DNA of 64,000 nucleotides from the NCBI RefSeq assembly GCF_000218685.1, contig NW_006763293.1, positions 490,720-554,719 on the forward strand, given 5' to 3'. Of the stretch, positions 45,529-59,800 are shown one piece after another. A program made the translations under genes and the position numbers. How positions within the stretch are numbered: the first letter of the stretch is position 1; every line of letters starts with the position of its first letter. The notes below the pieces were generated by a model that worked only from the letters and a program-made list of their open reading frames with translations, was not told the origin of the DNA and made no database searches. The DNA comes from Serpula lacrymans var. lacrymans S7.9. Lineage: Eukaryota; Basidiomycota; Agaricomycetes; Boletales; Serpulaceae.

Positions 45529-48500
45529 TAGTGCTGAGATATTACTGATAGGGTGATGGAATGGAATATGAGTTGGAGATATGGTCCCAAGCTGACTAGG
45601 AAAAAAGTATAGATTGTAAGGTAGGTGAGTCCGAAAGAAAAGGAACTATTAGTTTCAAGCCTGAGAGCACTCGAGTCACTCTGAAGAAAATAAGAGCATT
45701 TTCACAAGCGTTCTTATAACGCTTAAGGCGGTTCCACAACGAGGACAACGTGCAGCTTGTCCGCCGCCGGCCTTCGATCATGCGAACTAAGGAAAGCAAA
45801 GAAGTGTTAGACTAGACACGAGTTAGGAACGGATCATTAACAAATCATTCATACCGTGCACACCATTCGAACCATCACAATGGATTTAGTGGAAAAGGGA
45901 ATGCGTGTTGATAGCCATTCTGAGAATTGGTGATACTGGGGCTTTGTTACAGCATTACAGGACAAATCCTTTCGAGGACCGCCTTTTGTGCGACTCGACG
46001 GAGAAACCTTGAACATTTGTAGGTAGAGATCCTACTAGCCATGTTTGCCACCCATTAATGATTGCAACAAAGGAAAGCGAGGAGCGGGATCAAAAACGAC
46101 ATATCAGGCCAAATCGAGTAAGTACGTTCTCATAGTCCTGCAAGTTCGGCTGCTGGTAAAAACTCGCCGTCTGGGTTTTATTTCCATTTTGTCCATTTTT
46201 TTCTCGACAGTTCTTCCGTCATGGCGCCTTTTTCGAAGGCTGGTCGTTGCTTGCAGGCCTTCAGCCAGGCGGTGGACATAAAGCTGAACACAGAGCTTAC
46301 AAACGAATACGAGAATATGACATAAAGATGATTCGAAAAGCAACACTTGTGGTCCCTTACACGCAGCTTCAGGCAGACGCACCGAATAGATCTGGTTTCA
46401 TCAATTAGTGCGTTTCAGGTAATCGTCCATGTGCGAATCCTGCTAACTGTAACGCAAATTTCCCAATCAAACAAGCCGGTTCCCTGTCCGAGTCCCCAAT
46501 CTGAATTTATGATCCCCTTCGCTCCAACGTTCGACACCTTCATAGCCTTGTCGGCCGTACCATCGATCTGGTATCGAGCTGAAGCGTCATCTGTTGGTCC
46601 TCATAGCTATACTGAACAAGATTGCGGCTCCTGAAGACATGAATTCTAGAGCTCACTTTAGTGCTCAACGCCAGTTCAGCGTGTTACAGGACTCGTCCAC
46701 TCCGCGAATATACCATTAATGGGCATTTTCTCATGCCGTAAAGGCGTGTCGCCGGCTGCAAGTGGGCTTGAACTTTTGAAGGTCATTCTGACTTGTCCGC
46801 GCCCCGACGGTTCGCCCAATATCAAATAGCTCCAGACACATACTGCACTGTCTTGTTTTTCAATCCTTTCCTTTATCTGTCTCCGTATTGGGACCGTCTC
46901 GTGGTGCTTTCTGTATGTCTTGTTGTCGACGGGCAGGTGTAGAGCTATTTGCCGCTGCGTAACCAAAGTTGTGGCTGTACGGCTTCGAAGAACCTAAGGC
47001 ACCTTGTGGACCCAGTTTGCTTGCAAAATAATGTCCGAACCATGATCTCCTATTTTCTCTTTGCAATGGATACTTTGCCGCAGAATAACGGCGGTTCAGC
47101 CGCATCGGCGGCCTCCTACTACGGACAAACGCAGAAATTCTCCATTCCCAAGGGTTTATGAAAGTGAGGCCATCCTCGACGAATTTGTATTGTCCTATTT
47201 ATCATTACTCGATTTCATTTTAAGGCGCCTCCGAGTCCGTTTCAATTGGGGTCTCCCAAATCACTGTGATATCAAATGCATTGGACTTTAACGCCACCAT
47301 CGCACATATGTCTTTAGGTAAAGACAAATCAGCCCCTGTGTATTTAATTGCACAGACTCAATGGAAGGCGCGAGGACCAGTTACCTGTTTACTCAGTTCT
47401 CCGTTGCTCGATGCGGCATAATGTAACCTCGCATCAGCTTCTCGTTTCCTCGTTCCCTTGATTATCGATCTGCCTTCTCGGCCTTTACGATCCCTTTGCA
47501 ATGCTGTATTTTGTTCATGGATTGCCGGCACCGTGATTGAAATGAGTCCATTGAAACAGAATCACGCCAAGGATCGTGTTTGACTCATTCATCCTGTGCG
47601 ATAACGGAGATGAGTACATTTTCTCTCTTTGCTCCACTCTCAGGGGGATCGTAACTTCAAATGCTACTGGCTTAACTTATCAGGTTGATGGGCGGCGTAC
47701 ATAAAGAGATGCCGCATCACCACACACGGCGACTTAATCAAAACAACCATCGGATAATTAAGGTTATAAATGCTAGATACGGTGACCGCAAAATATTTAC
47801 TCAAGACCCTGAGCCTCGTGAGTCGTGATTCAATCATCGGTGGATACTCCGTTCTTGTTTGCCGCATTTGTACCTCTCACATGATTTCATCTCAACAACA
47901 GCCATACCGCTGTAAACAGCACCAATATCTATTACGTGGCACGTCTATATACTATTCCTGTGCATTTTGGACGAATTGGCCCTACTCTGGAGGGTGTGAC
48001 GCTACCGTGGGCATGTGTTGTCTGATGGCTTCGGACATCCACACAGAGCGAGCCGCCCATTTTGCGTTTGTAGGGGAACAAATACTGTCTGTTGAGGCTT
48101 CCTAGAAGCCGGGTGCTTGATCACCTGACTGGATAAACATGAGCTACGCATAACCATCTTTCATGCGAGGAAATATACTCTGCGCACGACGCTAAGCACT
48201 GTACTCGCCGAGGAAGCGAGCGGTTCGGTTATGGTAATAAATATTTGGGCCACCCACTTCCTGTTTTTTCACCACTCAATCAGAGAACTCGTCTCGTCGC
48301 ACCACTTGCCTAGGACCTTCGTTGTTTCTGTCTATACAACCCGTCTCGATGTTCCTATGATGTCGGACTTGAGATGAAGCTCCGATAAAACGGTAAAAGA
48401 CTTCAGACATGGGATTTTAACTATGAGTATTTGAATTGAATGCAACAGCCACGACACCTGACATTATCTTCTGGGTCCTCGAGCGCCGTCCTCTGAATCT

Positions 48501-48853
48501 AGTTATGCCATGCTAAGACGATGGAATGAAGTGTTAATACGCAATAAAACCATTGAAGTTGTAGGTAGATAATTAGAAAAAAGAGGGGCCGTGAACGTTG
48601 ACTTCCAGAGTGATATTTGTGAAGTGGAAGAATATGTACCGTTATTGTTGGACATTGAGCACTGTGCCAGTGTGGCACCCTGAAAGATCGGTGGCGCCAC
48701 AGGAAATCCAAAAAAGGCAATCGCAGTTGGTCGTTCGCGTCGTTTTCAGGTTTCAGTATCTTTTCAGCCACCAACGGTCAAGCATTCTCGGGCTGCCCTG
48801 TGCTGCTGAATGTCTCTTTGCTTTCTTCCTTAACGATCTCGACGGCGCGTACA
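45529..48853. other. 3.3-kb gene-poor interval
   Basis: Apart from a possible upstream exon of the preceding hypothetical gene (45620-45799, minus), I see no supported gene. Short frames such as 47770-48105 plus and 46676-46966 minus have no family features. The last 300 bases contain the Nup120-like gene promoter. Confidence 0.45.
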
Positions 48854-51800
48854 ATGGACACCAGTATCATAGTCTCAACCCAACTTTCTTCACTTTTCTC
48901 ATCTTCACAGGTCACATCAATACCGCTGCAGACTTCACGTCGGAACACTCCTCTGTCACCAGCCCTAAAAGACTCAGATGCACCTGCAGAACACGCATCA
49001 TATGTTTCACTTACTCACATTTCCCATGTTGGAACGGTTCTTCTTCGTGTTCTTCACGGCGGACTCATAATAGAGATCGTCTCTCTCTCAGCCCAAGTCC
49101 CTCCAATACGTTTCGTTTTCCCGGCTCCGGTCCTGCCAACGCCTGCCATATTCACATGGGACGAGAACGAACTGCACATCCTTGCAGTCACAGAGAGAGG
49201 CTCGCTCTATCGCTTGGTCTTACCCACAAGTAACCCATCTCGTCTTTGGCATGACCAAGTCAGCAAGAACTGGTGTCGTGAATATCTCATTAAGAATGTC
49301 CAAGAGTCTGTCATGGGTATTGTTCAGGCGCAAGGGCCACATTGTGTTGCTATTGGTTTCAATTCCGGTGGTTTGTTGCGCATAGAGACAGAACGAGTTG
49401 GTGATGACAATAACGATGGTGAGCTATATGTTAACAGTTTATCTGCTCCTGCTGAACCTAGGGGTTGCACCATAATCCTTGTCAGATCTATGGACAGAAT
49501 CGTTGTTTAATCCTGGCTCTTTCTTCGGTTCGTTGACCGCTTATCTTCCTAGCTTGCATTCGGGTAGCTCGAGTGGCTCAGAGATTATTTCAATAACGAG
49601 TCACCCTCAGCCCACCGATCTCGGTCATATATGGACGCTATCTCGCGACAGAACCCTCCGTCTTTGGACTGCGAAAGGAGGTTGTGTTGCTGCAAAAGCT
49701 TTATCATCTCCTGGCAGGGCTTCTTCTCCAGCTCCGGGATCCAATCCCGTCAAATCTCATGTACTCCTCGAGGCCGATCCACGTATTCTGATACGAATAT
49801 TCTCAACTGCTTCCTTAGAAGACAGCATATATGTCCTGGCGTTCACTCCGACTCCTTCGGCGCCTCATTCTGGCGGGTTTTTCCAGTTGTTTGATTCTTC
49901 GAACGAATATATGCGCGAAATTCAGACGATCGAATGTTCATCTAACAGTGTTCATTGCTACTTGCAAGATTTCATAGTGGTATCAGGTGTTCTATACACG
50001 CTATGGGACCGCCAAGGTTCATCTATGACCGAACAAACTGCGATGCCTTCAATAGACAAAGTCAAGCAGGCTCCATACGAACCCAATTGGAAGTCTGCTT
50101 CATACGCACAAGAAGTAGAATTGACGCCTGCGTATCTCGATGAACTTCTTCTTTCTCCAGGTTCTTTGACAGGCAGATTCTTAGAAGCTATCTTGAGACC
50201 TGGCATGTTTTCTGCTCTAACATTGCGCACCGCAATAGACCAGTATACTGATGCATGCATGTCACTGCCTGGGCAGCCGCCGTCTCCATTATTAACGACT
50301 TACGGTACTATAGCAGAGAATATCGCCGCTGTTGTCGGCTGTACTGTGAATCTCCTTCAAGATCCACAAACTGGAGCACTGCAACATGAACGATACTGGA
50401 ATGCTTTGAAAAGAGACTGGGAGGGCTTCATCGCTAGGTGTCGAGAAATAGAACGTAGCGCCAGGTGGCCTCTTGCTCTTGGTATGGGAGAGCAGAAGGA
50501 TGAGGTGATTATTCTCGAACGGGAGAGAATAGGTACTCTTGTGAAGGAGGACCTTCCTTTGCGCATATACAGGCATATTTCATCAAATCTCCCCGTAGAA
50601 CCTCATTTCGCCCTTTTGGACGTATTATGGACATTGCGTAATAAGCTTGGGCCTCAAGCGCTCTTGAACTTGGAGAGCAGAGTTACGGACATCATTCACC
50701 AGGAAATTGCCTTCCCTTTCATTGACATTATCCAGGACCAAGCCCAGCGGTCCAATTTCCAGGACGACCTTGATGAAGGCCTCGAGAGTTGGATTATCGG
50801 AAGACTGCAAAGCATTGAAGATATTGATAGAGACGCACGAGTCATACTCGATCTGGTTGCTGGCTTCGACCAGGAGGTGAAAAGGGAAGAAGACGAGGTA
50901 GAGTTGCTTCTTCCTCCTGTTCACTCAGATTGGTCGACTGCTTCCACGGCGGAATATGTTTCAATCACCCTTCATGCACGATACGACATGTGTTTTGCCG
51001 TTGTTATCTTACTCTTCTTCCTCGCCGAAGATCTCGGACAGTGGGACCCCTCGTTACTTGAGGAAGTTTTTGCCGTGTTTCGGGGGCTCGCAATGTTGCG
51101 CGCTGCAGCACGACAACCTGTGGCAGATATTTCTGAAAGGAAAATAGCTACAGAAGATAGTCTGACGGCGGACGACGTTATCACGCGAATGAGCAATATG
51201 CAAGTCTCTAGGACCCATTCTCGTTTAGCACCAACCCACTCGCTTATACATTGTCTCCTATCACAGCATAACGAAACGGGCGATCTTCCTGGCGCAGCAC
51301 ATCGTTTTCTAGACAGTACTGGTCTGCTCCAATCAACCTCCCCTACACACGTCACCAAATTCGAGGTTTTGTTCTGCGAGCGCCTGAGACTTCTTGGTTA
51401 TTATGAAGTAGCGCGGGAAATGCTATCTTGGCTGCCTAGGACCCCGGGTGTTGTTTACGTCCAAGCCCGTTTGTGGATTAATCTTGGACGCGTTGATGAT
51501 GCTGCTTATCTGATGGAAAAGATGGCAGGAAGCTTCGGTAAGTGGTTAACGTTCGCCGGTCGAAGATAATCGCTGATAGGCTTGCCATTCTAGGCGATAA
51601 CAGTGGATTATCGTTTGAGGACGATGAATCACTCGCTGCCGTCCTCCCTGGAGCAGTTCTTTTTGACTCCGAGTTTACCTTCTATTTGCATGCTACATCC
51701 CTATTCAAATCTGCTGCCTTAACCTATCACGAAATCTCATTTGCTCGTCTCGCTTTAGCAACATCGCCCCCACATGTAGATACCGCGGAACTATGGTATA

Positions 51801-53508
51801 CCATAATCCGGGGTTACACCGAGCTGGGAAGGTTCGAAGACGCTTACTCGTCAATCGTAACGACTCCTCATGGTAGCTTGTGAGTGTACTCCTGTGTTTT
51901 GTATTGAACGGTGAATCTTACGGGACTCCCTTGTAGGAAACGGGAATGTGTAAGCCATGTAGTCTACAGGATGTGCGAGGAAAACTCGGTAGAGAAACTG
52001 ATGTCATTCAATTTCGCCGGCTTGGCAGCCGAGGTCGAGGATGCCCTGGCATTCAAGGCACGAAATACAGACCCTCGCATTTGTCCGTTCTACTCGAGGA
52101 TTCTATATGCTTGGTATACTAGTCGAGGTGATCACCGTAACGGTGAGTATCAAGAACTGCTCCTGAGGTTACTCGATCTTATTGCCTATGCATAGCTGCT
52201 CGTACCATATACCAGCGAGCACGCAAGCTTCAAGATTTAGCCGCCAATCCCGCTGATTTTGTAGCACTCTCTGAAGAGCAAATCGAGGGGTACTTGCTCG
52301 CTATGAACTCTCTATCCCTTCTAGACCAAAAAGGTGCATGGTTTGTCATTCCCGCATCTCCTGAGAATGGCTCTGAGGTAAATTTGCCCAAGAAATTGAT
52401 AAATTGTATCATGCTAAACCCCCTATTACAGTCGCGCAAACGGCGCAAATTGTCAACGAACATTCCCGCGAGCAGTTTTAATGTCGACAAGCCAGATTCG
52501 GAGATCGTCGAGTTGAACGACATTCAATACGACCACGCGTTTCTCTCAGCGCGTTTGAACGTGATTCGGAGGGAGCCGTCCTTGATTTCGGCGGCGGGTG
52601 AGTGATTATGCGTTTAATTTACGCGGAAGCACACCAAAATACTTTATCTTTCCTCCTGCAGAGGGACTCCTATCTCCCGCATCTATAGTTCTGAGATTAG
52701 GACAGGCTGGTCAATTCTCGGTGGCATTGGCTACTGCCCGTAGTCTTCGGGTTGACATGAGTGACTTGTTCAGCATATTAACAAACCAGTGCCTTCGTCT
52801 ATCGCGAAACCCGGATTCCGTCATGTGAGTTTCCGTTGTAGGGCGTCCGCTTCACCTTATCCCAAAATTGAACCATTGATGCAGGCAAGAGGACACGTCT
52901 GACTGGCTACTGACAGATAACGTCTCTTCGTGGCCAGGTTCACCGGCGGATCGAGGATGGCGGTTCCTGCGTCAATCGCTCGAGAGACACGACAGTGCTG
53001 AAACTGACTACTCCTACAGCAAGGCAACATTAGAAACTATACTCGTATTTGATCGAACAACAGCTCCACCACCATGGCTTATTCACATGCTGGAAGTATG
53101 TATACCCTTGAATGCTGAATATGGGGCCCTCCCTGACTGACCCTATTCTATTCATCCAGGACCATCATCCTGAATATCTCATTCGGTCGAGTCTGCGCTT
53201 TGAAATTTTTGAGGGTGCTCTTGAGCAAACGTTATCGCTCGTTCGAAAGGTGCGCTATTTTTACTCGCGAATTTCATCACAGAGTTAAACTTATCCCTTC
53301 TTTCTAGTCTGATGCACGACTTGCTCGTGACCCACCTAAAACTGCCTCGTCAACATGGCTGCCTTATACGCTCATCGATCAAGTGCTCATCGCCGCCGCT
53401 TCACAAAACGATCTCAGCTCACGAGGGCAAGCCCTACAGCGGGAACTGCAAAAAGAGATTAGCAATCGCGTGAAGCGAATGCAAAAGGCCAACCAGTCCC
53501 TTATCTAA
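48854..53508 (+). CDS. Nup120/Nup160-type nucleoporin of the Y complex
   Basis: The product resembles Nup120/Nup160, an arm subunit of the Y-shaped (Nup84/Nup107) scaffold of the nuclear pore. The start at 48854 gives MDTSIIVSTQLSSLFSSSQ. The beta-propeller part has YVSLTHISHVGTVLLRVLHG, IRFVFPAPVLPTPAIFTWDE, ELHILAVTERGSLYRLVLP and, after an intron, DDLWTESLFNPGSFFGS and DLGHIWTLSRDRTLRLWTAK. A long helical part follows, with YLDELLLSPGSLTGRFLEAI, ALLDVLWTLRNKLGPQALLN and LPGAAHRFLDSTGLLQS. Then come LRLLGYYEVAREMLSWLPRT, RLWINLGRVDDAAYLMEKMA and LWYTIIRGYTELGRFEDAYS. It ends VKRMQKANQSLI. About 1,400 residues are expected, near the family size. One exon is about 2 kb, unusually long here, and the 3' third is more intron-rich. 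Confidence 0.85.
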
Positions 53509-53814
53509 CTTTGCTATATATCATGCTCTTTTGCAAACCAAAAAATAAAACTATATCTGTGAAGAATATGAGCGATGCGATATATTTATGAGTTCCATAT
53601 ACAGTGCAAACGAGATAGAATAACGATGACAGGATTTAAAAGCACAGGTAGGTATCCAGAGGGGATTTCGAGGAAAAATGAAATGGTATACGTAACATGC
53701 AAATAGATCCCCTCAATACAACAAACAAGATATAGCGAGAAAAGATGAAAGCATGAGATATAGCTAAACAACTAAACAACTGAAAAGATCAAAGGTCATG
53801 ATATCATATGACAG
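53509..53814. other. convergent 3' intergenic
   Basis: These 306 AT-rich bases separate the nucleoporin stop from the transcription factor stop. No gene is seen. Confidence 0.5.
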
Positions 53815-56800
53815 CTATGGCCCTGGCCCTCGCCCATTGGACCCGTCTGACCGCTGCATCGCATCCAGAAAACGCACCCACTCCGCTTGCGAAAGCGCCG
53901 GACCCCACATTGCCTCATCTTCCGAAGGATACATGTATGGATACCGCGTGGGGTCACCATACATCTGCTGTGCTTGTGCTTGCGATGGCTGGGGATACGA
54001 TGGATGCGAGGGCGGAGACGCCGAGACGGACCCGCTGTGCATAGACGCAGGGTGCGGAGGCGGAGGCATAGACTGCGAATGTGGGGGTGGGTGCGAGTGC
54101 GAGTGTGGATGCGGCGCTGCCATGCCCGAAGCCTGCATGTGCGGAGGCGGTGGATGAGGCTGAGCATGTGCAGATTGCGCAGCGTACGTTGCCAGAGACG
54201 ACGACGACTGAGCCGGCGCCGGACGCATGTGTATCGAGCCAGGCGACGGACCGTGCTGACGTTGCATGCCCGACGGCGGTGGCTGGGACGTTACGTTGAC
54301 AAATTCCTGCGACCCTGGTTGCCCCTGAGGCAAGCCTGTCATGGTGCCCATCCCAGGCGGACTCACCGAATTGGAGGTTGCAGGTGAACTCGCGTACACG
54401 CCGGCGCTGGGCGAGTCGCCCAATGATCGCGGGTATTTCGGGCCGTCGTGATAAGGAAAGGCGAGCGTCTTGACCATCCCCAAGACTTTGGCTTTTTTCT
54501 TTTCCCTCTCCTCTCTCGGCTCGTCCTGGAATTCGGCAGAGTAGAGAGGGGCAAGAGCTTGTAGAATGTCGAACGCTTTGTCTGCGAGGGGCGCTGTGCG
54601 GGAGAGATCGAGGGTGGAGATGGCTTTGCGGATGTTGGCGCGGAAAAGGGATGCGCCAGGCTGGTCTGGGTTCGCGATAAGCTGAAATGAGAAAAACATG
54701 GCAGCTGAAAACACATGGAACGGGCCCCAATTCATGTGGCCCGGGACAGCAAGAGAAACATTAGCGAGAAAGTCGGGGCGCGCCTGACCGACGAGGGTAA
54801 TCAGCTTATCTGCAGCGCCGACGGCGGTCTCAAGGGACATAGCCTGGCGAGTCGCTGAAGAGCTGTCGGTTGGCTTGCTAGGGGAGATAGAGGGTGGGGG
54901 AGCGCTGGCGTAGGGTCTATGTAGTGTAAATCGGATGTGGTAGAATGAAGTGCGGATGATGACGCTCTGCACGCCCAGGCGTCGTGCACTTGAATCTGGG
55001 CTAGCGAGGCTGCGTGCGATGCGGAATTCGTCGAGGTTGAGCTCATTCGGGAGGGTATCTATCCACTGAGTGAGGGCACGGTCATTAGCCTGAACGGCTT
55101 CGTAAGGAACGGGTCGGAGGGAGACTGCGTTGTCCATGATGTCGCCGAGGATGTGGGCGAGGCGGAAGAGAGCAATATTAGGAAGATAAAGACGGGAAGA
55201 TTCATTTTGGGCGGGTAAAAGGGTATCGTAGTGATGCGAAGCGATCGTGATGGGACGTCCGAACATGAACGCTTGCCATCTATAGTAGAAGATCGTCAGC
55301 CTTGCTTTGGGAAACACACATATATGCGCATATAAGGAAATATACAGACCTTTCGAGGAGGATGATGTGCCACCATGCCCACCGTCTGCGCTCTGCCGTC
55401 TCCTTGGACATTCGCCACTTGTACGGATCACGATGCAAACCCATCGCCACTCCTATAGTAATCAGTTCACCTCTGACGGTCCATACCTCTTCGCTATCCG
55501 TCTTTACAAGCGTGAGATAATGACTTCGGATCAGTAATAATTCTACAAGTTCGAGACTATATGCTCTTGATTCTGCACGATGGCGACTGAGCGCGATGAG
55601 CATGACATCGTGAAATTTGCGGCCGAGCTCCTCGTGGCTCTCATGCAAATTTTCAACGAGTGGATCGCGGGGCGGGAGGTAGTGCACTGCAACGGCCATG
55701 ATAAGACATACGGTAGCGAGGACGATGCGATCTGGCGATGCGCCCGTTTTAAAGCGTGCCCAGGCGTTCGTAAACGCGGTTTGGTTGACGTGGCGGTAGA
55801 TCCAGTTGCAGTACTCAAAGTAGTAGTCGACAAGGCCATCGATAGTCTCAAGGGAGGGGAGGTTGTTGAGGAGATCGCGGTCGTATTCATGAGTGGATGG
55901 TAAGAGCTCCTCTGACGCTTGGCCTTCCTGGCTTGCCTGGCGGTCGCCAGACTCTTCAGACTGCCGATTGTCGTTCTGCGATGAATAGTGAGGGAAAAAG
56001 AGGGGAATGATAAGGTATATGCGTACCATTGACAGATGGGTGACTGCACTGGTAGGACCTGCATATAATCCATGGCCCTGGCTTCCCAGCATACCTGGGG
56101 CATTGTCTTTCTCGTAGAGATCAGCCTCTGCTGGCTCCTTCTTTGGGGATACAGATGGTGGGTCTGCTGGGCGCTTTAGATTTGGAGGAAGGGATATGTT
56201 TCCACGGTTGTTGACGAGGAAGTAGGATTCAAGGAGAGAGGCGGAGTGGCGCAGACGGTTTATTTCTTGGAGAGGGTCTATGCGAGAGGCACTAATGGGT
56301 CTAGATTAGCGTAGAGAGGGACTGGCAAAGGCTAAGGACATACGGGTCATCTCCGCGGACTTGAGCGTCGCTGGGATCGTGACCTCGTGCATCTTGGTAG
56401 CACAGAGCGATAGTGCCTATAAAGAGCAATTATAAGTTTGATGCACAGACGAAAGATTGGCGTATTGGATTAGCGCAGAGATTAGCTCTTAAGCGGCTCG
56501 ACTGACCTCGCAAGACGCAAGATGAGCAAGGTCTATTCCTGTAGAGATGGCGGGGAAGGGTAAGCGATGGCAAGAAGGGATGGGGGGAAAGCGCGCTACC
56601 TGTCGCACTTGAGTTTGCTGTTTCTGCACGGTTCGCAGTTGATGGCTTTTCTGGCACGTTTTGTGGGAGGACGGCCTTCGTGTTCGCCTGGAGGGGGGCT
56701 TGTTCGCGAACGGACAGTTCCGGTTGTGGCAGCACGAGGCTGTTTCGGACGCGGAGCTGAGGAAGATGACGAGGAGGCACCTCCCCCAGCTGAACTCGGT

Positions 56801-56817
56801 GTGGCATCGTCGGGCAT
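53815..56817 (-). CDS. Zn2Cys6 transcription factor with fungal-specific regulatory domain
   Basis: This is a fungal binuclear zinc-cluster regulator. The start at 56817 gives MPDDATPSSAGGGASSSSSS. An upstream in-frame ATG at 57117 gives an implausible hydrophobic leader and was rejected. The cluster starts at residue 61 (CEPCRNSKLKCDR) and continues in the next exons as NRPCSSCVLRG and TIALCYQ, completing six cysteines. A linker with RIDPLQEINRLRHSASLLES suggests a coiled coil. The Fungal_trans region has SLETIDGLVDYYFEYCNWIY, RIVLATVCLIMAVAVHYLPP, GELITIGVAMGLHRDPYKWR, AERRRWAWWHIILLERW and FMFGRPITIASHHYDTLLP. The C-terminus is Pro/His/Ser/Gln-rich (QPHPPPPHMQASGMA, SHSHPPPHSQSMPPP) and ends SNGRGPGP. 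Target genes cannot be told from the sequence. Confidence 0.9.
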
Positions 56818-59800
56818 GTGAGCAGGAGGAGAGAGCAAAAGGAGAGCAAGGATGGGAAAGCAGAGGGAGACAGCAAGAGAGGACGCGGGGAGACTCAGGA
56901 TGTAAGCATTCAGGCCAGGACCGAATGAAAAGTGGAAACAGTCTTTCGAAATTGAAAATAGGACCGGGTTTTCTTTCGAATAAGTAATAAATTTATTCTC
57001 TCCCTTGTGTGTTCTCTTCGTCCTCTCTCTGATCTCGTAAGCATCCGCCCCCAGCCACCCCCTTCTCTGCAATTCCCTCACCCCCGTTGTCGCCCACCTC
57101 ATCGCCGTCAAGTCCACCGTCGATCGCTACCGCTCTCCGGGGTCCACTCACGTCCCCAGGGACAGCCTATTTCCGGCATGCCCTCCCCGGCCCGCCATCT
57201 GCGTGAGACGCCGCGACCAATCAGATGACTTGCTTCGGCGTTCAATCACTCACTCCTCCATTATGGCTATATGAACTCCACCAACCAAAAAACCCAAATC
57301 ACTGTCCAGCCTTGGTCCTCTCCCTTTCTTGCGCCTCTGTTTTATAAAACACCGGTGGCAGGCAGCGGAGGCATATGACCACATAGGCAGCTCTGACAAT
57401 GCCTCGTTTGGCAAAGCATGGGTTAGCTTCCGTCTGCATCGAGTGGCGCAGCGATCGGGATCTAATCCTAAGATTCAGAGCAGAGTGGAGGCACGTCAAT
57501 AATGTCTGTCACGCCCAACCTAAACACCATCATTCCATCCTCTTTCTCTTCTCATGCCCCGCAGTACTTCATTCCTCCCATATTCCTTTCTCTTCTGATC
57601 TCATCTCCCGCATGCATCCAGATTGGCTCCCCTCATATGGTGCTGACTGCAATTCCTGATCATGATGGCGACCCAGCACTTTAGCGCAACACGACCAAGT
57701 ACCGCAATGATCGAACCGCAATCAGCGCTTGCCACCATTCGAGCAAGACCCGGAAACCCGTCAGTTCTTTTCCGTGTCCAAACCAGGCCTAGCTCCTTTT
57801 CCTCCCACTTGGGTCCGGTCCATCCCGACATGACCTGCACGCACCTCTTATCTCTCAACCCAATTCCATCATACTCATCCAGTCTAAACCAGATCCCCAT
57901 CTCATTCCGAACTCTCTAATCTTTCTTACGTCTTTTCACCTTCAAGTCCCTTACCGATCCCGTTCTTATTTCACCGCCGATGCCGACCTACTTCGCTAGA
58001 AAGCACACTCAGCTTTACGACCTGTCGCCTTTTCCGATTAGGAAAAAACTGTGGCGTTCCACCAGAGCTCGACGTTTTCAGCGATTCATATACCCCCCTC
58101 CTCCAGCGTTACGAACAAAAAGTGTCATGCGCGTCTTCGGTCATCTGACCTAGGTCAAACAAGCTACCGTTCTGCTCACTCTCCCAGGTCCTATTGACAG
58201 CCATCGGACGTCCTTGTTCCTTACATCTCTCCCCGCGTTCCTGGCACGCCAGAGCTCACGAGCGTTCAAAAACCAACAGGTTCCCAAGCTCACATCGCGA
58301 AAGGACATATTGAAATTCCAAAAGTAACTTTCCTGCTCGTACCCTTTTACGTGCATGCCCCTTGGTCCCCTCCTTTTGCCTTTTTCCCCCGAACTTAACT
58401 TGAACTCAGCGCTATTTATGGTCTAGGGGGCCTGACCACAGTCCTGGCGTCATCATGTATTCGTACGTTGTAGTGTATTCATTCAAGCTGTGAACACCAT
58501 ACTTAGCCCATGTCCTTCTTACAGTCCAAACCCAACCTAGCACATCTACACTCGGATGTCAGTCCTGATGACGGCCTCCGAGCTGAGATCTCAGAGACGG
58601 AGAACGGAGAGCCGTCTCGATAATGAACATACTACTCTTTTACCTCAACTCTGCGAAGTTTACCCACTCCACCGAGGCTATAACGCCAAACTTCCACCTT
58701 TCCTCACCCCCATATCTCTCACTCAAGTCCTGCAGACTTTTTTGATTTCATTTCAGAGACTTGAACCGTCACGCCTGGAGTTTGGCACTACAGTCTGATG
58801 TGAATCTCGTCCGATTCTCGATTAATACCGGAGCCCATCCACGTTGACTAACAGCATTGTCGTCAGCTTTTTAAGATTATTTTATTCTATATAATTTTCC
58901 GTTTACCTTCTCGTGCGAGTTGCTTTTTTTCTGGGGGGAGAAGGCTCCGAAGGTGGAGGTAATACCCTAAGTCAACGCAGCAAGGCGTCGCACACAGATG
59001 AGCCGGTTGGATCAAGATGAAGAGGTGTCACGGGGCTGCCCCCAGCCGCGTGTCGTTCTATCCAACCTGAAGGGTGCCGTTGACCATATACATTAAGAGT
59101 AGTAACGTTACCACCACCTATCACATCGATTAGTTGCGTACGTCGCAAAAAAAAAGGTGACATAGCATCGCACAGCAATATACAACAGAAGGGTCCGAAG
59201 GGGATGCGGGCCTCAAGTCTTGTGTATAAGGCAATCAAAAACGATCGTCTCCCACCCACGAGTCCACATTTGCGGGCGTCCAGACTGGTCATAGAACGCC
59301 AGAACGCCAGAATGCCAGCAATGCGACTGGAAATAACTTGAGAATCTACTTATTTCATTGTGGAGCGGGATGAACCTAGAACTTGATGAAAAGACATGGT
59401 CGGAATGCTTCGATCGGAAGGATGATGCACTGTAGGTAAACGGCAATTTTGCCAGCATCGTCGTAGAATTGGGTCCAGAATTCGAGAGAAAAGCGTAGTA
59501 AGAGCGAACATTCGAACGGGGCCACTTTACGCGTGTTTCATGGGAAGAAAGATGAAGAACTAGGGTGGATGCTTCGGGATATAGATCATTCGGGACTAGG
59601 ACGAGGTAGTAAAGTTACGGTAAAAGAGCGATGGCATTTGACAACATGACGAACTTTACCGCACTCGTGACCACCTTGGAATCGGTATTGAGCGCAACCG
59701 GCGTCAGAGTTGATATACTCCAAGCATTTAATTGCGCGTAGAAAGCTTAAAAGACTTACTTATGTGGCAGTTTCCGCCCAAGTGATAAGACAGATTGATG

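Noticed and set aside
53887..54387. Plus-strand open frame of 166 codons and neighbours opposite the zinc-cluster gene C-terminus
   Set aside because: It is the antisense of a GC-rich Pro/His/Ser coding stretch, which removes stop codons by composition. It is Arg/His-rich without domain features.
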